From assembly GCF_029543245.1 (NCBI RefSeq), contig NZ_JARQWV010000009.1, positions 62,001 through 126,000 on the forward strand: DNA of 64,000 nucleotides. The letters are read 5' to 3'. A program made the translations under genes and the position numbers. Source of the DNA: Caulobacter endophyticus (GTDB taxonomy: Bacteria; Pseudomonadota; Alphaproteobacteria; Caulobacterales; Caulobacteraceae). Below, in pieces: positions 60,314 to 64,000 of the stretch (the stretch's first letter is position 1; the number at the start of each line of letters is the position of its first letter). The notes beneath the pieces were generated by a model. That model saw only the letters and a program-made list of their open reading frames with translations. It was not told where the DNA came from and did not search any database.

Positions 60314-61048
60314 AAACTCTTTGCGTAAGGCCTGGCCAAACAGCTGGAAGAACACCTGGCTCTGCGGATTGGTCTCCGGCTTCCACTCGGGGTGCCACTG
60401 CACCGCCAGCACCGGCGCGCCATTGACGCTTGCCGACACCGCCTCGACGACGCCGTCCTGTGCGCGGGCTTCGACGGCCAGGCCTGCGCCCAGCCGGTCG
60501 ACGCCCTGGTAGTGCACCGAATTGACCACCGCCTGCTCAACGCCAAAGGCCGTCGCCAGCACCCCGCCGGGCGTCAGGTCGATCGGGTGGCGATGGTCGA
60601 ACATGGCGTTGAAGTCGACCTCGTCGGGCGCGTGGTGGGCGATCAGCTCGGCGCTGGTCGCCATGTCGCGCCGCAGGGTGCCGCCGAAGGCGACATTGAT
60701 CTCCTGAAAGCCCCGGCACACCCCGAACACCGGCCGGCCCAGGTCGAGCATGGCCTTGATCAGGTCGCGGGTCATGGCGTCGCGATCGTGGTCGAACGGC
60801 CCCGGCGCATCCTCCACCGCCTCGTCATAGAAGGCCGGATCCAGGTTCGACGGGCTGCCGGTCAGCATCAGGCCGTCCAGCCGGCTCGCGACCTCCGAGG
60901 CCTTCATCAGCCCCGGCATCGACGGCACGAGCAGGGCCGCGGCGTCGGCGTAACGCATCGCGCCAGCGACATAGCGGTTCATCACCGCCTGGGCCGGCTC
61001 GATCCCGACGGTGCGGGTGCAGCAGATGACGCCGGCGACGGGACGCAT
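60242..61048 (-). CDS. puuD: Gamma-glutamyl-gamma-aminobutyrate hydrolase
   Basis: 268 residues, class I glutamine amidotransferase fold. The nucleophile is in PVFGVCRGFQEINVAFGGTL near residue 115, the catalytic His-x-Glu is VQWHPEW near 225. It releases GABA from gamma-glutamyl-GABA in the Puu pathway. ATG at 61048 has GGAG 7 bases upstream; a codon two positions earlier is weaker. The last about 23 residues (FPLPLDGGGARGGGG..., ending SARAGP) are encoded by the family 3 repeat 60190-60313, so the C-terminus has been replaced or extended by it. Confidence 0.86.
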   Translation of the reverse strand: MRPVAGVICCTRTVGIEPAQAVMNRYVAGAMRYADAAALLVPSMPGLMKASEVASRLDGLMLTGSPSNLDPAFYDEAVEDAPGPFDHDRDAMTRDLIKAMLDLGRPVFGVCRGFQEINVAFGGTLRRDMATSAELIAHHAPDEVDFNAMFDHRHPIDLTPGGVLATAFGVEQAVVNSVHYQGVDRLGAGLAVEARAQDGVVEAVSASVNGAPVLAVQWHPEWKPETNPQSQVFFQLFGQALRKEFPLPLDGGGARGGGGYGGSARAGP

Positions 61049-61080
61049 CAGCAATCTCCCCCCTTCGCACTCCCCCGCTC

Positions 61081-61179
61081 GTCATCCCGGCCGCAGCGAA
61101 GCGGAGAGCCGGGACCCAGGACCACCTGCAGTGCGGCGGCCCCTGGGTCCCGGATAGCGCTGCGCGCTTCCGGGATGAC
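61081..61179. repeat. Intergenic inverted repeat, GTCATCCCGG family, copy 2
   Basis: GTCATCCCGGCCGCAGCGAAGCGGAGAGCCGGGACCCAGG ... CCTGGGTCCCGG ... CCGGGATGAC. Shares arms with 11554-11698. It lies between puuD and the potA/G-like gene. Confidence 0.9.
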
Positions 61180-61205
61180 GAAGCTTGGAACGGAAGGAAG
61201 CGTGG

Positions 61206-62333
<1,128 letters not shown>

Positions 62334-62383
62334 TTCGTCATTCCCCCCGAAAACGTCAGCGGCCTGTGCTCCTCGGCCCACGA

Positions 62384-62516
62384 GGAACCTCCCCCCATGG
62401 GGGAGGCGATCGCGCAGCGATCGGTGGGGGGCGTGGCTGCTGGACTTCCGCCCCCGCGGAAGCTGAGAACGTCCCCCCACCGGCCTTCGGCCGCCTCCCC
62501 CACGGGGGGAGGTTCC
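62384..62516. repeat. Intergenic inverted repeat, family 4
   Basis: Arms GGAACCTCCCCCCATGGGGG and CCCCACGGGGGGAGGTTCC. Inside: GCGATCGCGCAGCGATCGGTGGGGGGCGTGG mirrored by CCCCCCACCGGCC. Occupies the gap between potI and the ATPase gene. Only copy in the window. Confidence 0.82.
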
Positions 62517-62529
62517 AGTGCGGCGAGGC

Positions 62530-63387
62530 TCATGCCTTGTCCCCCCCATGCGCCCCGGCCGTCGCCGCAGGATCGCCCTGCAGCTTCAGCGCCACGGCGG
62601 TCAGGATCACGGTCAGCACGATCAGGATGGTCGAGGCCGCATTGACCTCGGGCGTCACCGAGAAGCGCACCATCGAATAGACCTTCACCGGGAAGGTCAC
62701 GGTGTCCGGTCCCGCCGTGAAGAAGGTGATGACGAAGTCGTCCAGGCTGAGCGTGAAGGCGAGCAAAGCCCCGGCCACCAGCGACGGGGTCATGTGCGGC
62801 AGGATCACGTCCTTGATGGTGCGGAACTCTCCTGCCCCCAGGTCGCGGGCGGCCTCCTCGAGTTCGCGGTTGAAGCTGGCCATGCGGGCCCGCACCACCA
62901 CCGCCACGAACGGGAACGAGAAGGTCACGTGGGCGATGATGATCGCCCCCAGGTTCAGCGGCCACACCAGCCCTTGCGGCCAGGGCAGCACCTTGGCGAA
63001 GAACACCAGCATGCCCACGCCCATGCAGATCTCTGGCACCACGATCGGCAGGGCCAGCGCCCCGTCCACCACCGTCTTGCCCGGAAACCGGAAGCGCCAC
63101 AGGGCCAGCGCCACCAGGGCGCCCAGCACCACGCTCAGCAGGGTCGAGACCGCCGCGATGGTCAGGCTGTTGGCGAAGGCCTCGATCAAGCCGTCGTTGT
63201 TGAAGGCCTTCTCGTAGTATTTGAGGGTGAAGCCCTTCCAGACGATGTTGCGCCGGCTGTCGTTGAAGCTGAAGGCCATCAGGGCGATCAGCGGCGCATA
63301 GAGGAACACCCCCACCGCCAGCAGCCACAGCCGGATCGGCCAGCGGCGCAGGTATTCGAGCGGACCGGGCGGCGAACGCTTGGTCAT
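62530..63387 (-). CDS. Polyamine ABC transporter permease (PotI-like)
   Basis: 285 residues with about six membrane segments. The EAA permease loop reads EEAARDLGAGEFRTIKDVILPHMTPSL near residue 165, and the last part has LDDFVITFF. The second permease of a spermidine/putrescine-type importer. ATG at 63387 overlaps the potH stop by 4 bases; the long open frame upstream lies inside potH. A repeat follows before the ATPase gene. Confidence 0.9.
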   Translation of the reverse strand: MTKRSPPGPLEYLRRWPIRLWLLAVGVFLYAPLIALMAFSFNDSRRNIVWKGFTLKYYEKAFNNDGLIEAFANSLTIAAVSTLLSVVLGALVALALWRFRFPGKTVVDGALALPIVVPEICMGVGMLVFFAKVLPWPQGLVWPLNLGAIIIAHVTFSFPFVAVVVRARMASFNRELEEAARDLGAGEFRTIKDVILPHMTPSLVAGALLAFTLSLDDFVITFFTAGPDTVTFPVKVYSMVRFSVTPEVNAASTILIVLTVILTAVALKLQGDPAATAGAHGGDKA

Positions 63388-64000
63388 CCCACGCCTTCCT
63401 TCTTCTTGCCCCGCGACAGCAGCGCCTGCACGGCGATGGCGATGAAGGTCAGGTACATCAGCAGGAACGACAGGGCCGCGCCGAACGGCCAGTCGTTGGC
63501 GCGCTTGAACTGGCGCTCGATGACGTTGGCGATCATCTGGCTGTCGGGCCCGCCCAGCAGGTCGGGCGTCAGATAGGCGCCCAGCGCCGGGATGAAGGTG
63601 ATCAGGATCCCCGAGGCGATGCCCGGCAGGGCCAGCGGCACGACGATGCGGAACAGGGTGCGCAGGTGCCCCGCGCCGAGGTCGAGACTGGCCTCGAGCA
63701 GCGACTTGTCCAGCCGGTCCAGCGCCGAATAGAGCGGCAGCACCATGAACGGCAGGTGCACGTAGACGAGGCCCAGGATCACCGCGAAATTGTTGTGCAG
63801 CAGCTCCAGCGGCTGGTAGGCGCCCAGGGGCGCGACCTTGGCGCCCAGGTTCCAGAACCACTCGAAGGTCTGGTTGACGTAGCCCTCGGTCCGCAGCACC
63901 GCGATCAGCGCATAGGTGCGGATCAGCAGGTTGGTCCAGAACGGCAGCATGACCAGCAGCAGCAGCCAGGTCTTGGCCTTCTGGGAAGCGAAGGTGATGG
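63384..64000 (-). CDS. Polyamine ABC transporter permease (PotH-like), 5'-truncated by window end
   Basis: Runs off the right edge; the frame stays open to 64000 (TFASQKAKTWLLLLVM...). The visible 200 residues carry membrane segments and the EAA loop LLEASLDLGAGHLRTLFRIVVPLALPGIASG. The first permease of the importer; the binding protein PotF would be further right, outside the window. 4-base overlap with potI. Confidence 0.88.
   Translation of the reverse strand, partial: ITFASQKAKTWLLLLVMLPFWTNLLIRTYALIAVLRTEGYVNQTFEWFWNLGAKVAPLGAYQPLELLHNNFAVILGLVYVHLPFMVLPLYSALDRLDKSLLEASLDLGAGHLRTLFRIVVPLALPGIASGILITFIPALGAYLTPDLLGGPDSQMIANVIERQFKRANDWPFGAALSFLLMYLTFIAIAVQALLSRGKKKEGVG

Overview
The window is high-GC DNA from a Caulobacter-type alphaproteobacterium. 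The main evidence is the flagellar block: flhA, flbD, fliN, fliH/flbE, fliG, fliF, then sciP, flgE, flgD, fliK and divergent flgK-flgL. This matches the Caulobacter crescentus layout and includes the order-specific regulators FlbD and SciP. CtrA-type TTAA-N7-TTAA boxes and sigma-54 promoters sit where that regulatory system would place them. I found no rRNA, tRNA, CRISPR array, insertion sequence or phage gene.

Layout. 1-7.2 kb: a truncated dipeptide epimerase, a dicarboxylate symporter, murB and murC, divergent lepA, and an orphan R-body gene (RebB family). 7.2-10.8 kb: a leftward locus of a TonB-dependent receptor, a small secreted protein and an MbnH/MauG-like di-haem enzyme, with a 29-bp palindrome in front. 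10.9-15.7 kb: a glutathione transferase, a Tat-exported flavin amine oxidase paired with a cytochrome c, and small housekeeping or hypothetical genes. 15.8-31.5 kb: the flagellar block. 31.6-42.3 kb: housekeeping genes (mnmA, a hpt-like gene, ftsE-ftsX, ydcF-like, plsC, chaC-like, a DUF2125 gene, and an aromatic amino-acid operon of chorismate mutase, aminotransferase and tyrA). 42.6-46.5 kb: a FAD oxidoreductase, a Rieske oxygenase and a TetR/BetI-like regulator. 46.7-53.9 kb: a leftward TPR-sulfotransferase, TonB receptor, APC permease and amidohydrolase group. 54.1-55.2 kb: a small ArsR/SdpR-SdpI-like pair with a palindromic operator. 55.2-64 kb: a leftward putrescine import and gamma-glutamyl catabolism cluster (potH, potI, potA/G, puuD, aminotransferase, puuA, puuB).

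Two themes stand out beyond ordinary annotation. First, at least five families of intergenic palindromic repeats are present. They provide stop codons for neighbouring genes, a Shine-Dalgarno sequence for one, and about 23 C-terminal residues of PuuD. In the putrescine cluster every gap but the potH-potI overlap holds a different inserted element, including a VapBC-type toxin-antitoxin pair. Second, the receptor / small secreted protein / MbnH-like enzyme locus has the architecture of the methanobactin-type copper systems, but its small partner differs from MbnP; it is the best candidate here for an undescribed system.

Start codons were chosen from ribosome-binding sites, overlaps and family N-termini; most are unverified. 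All family assignments come from reading motifs by eye, not from database searches.
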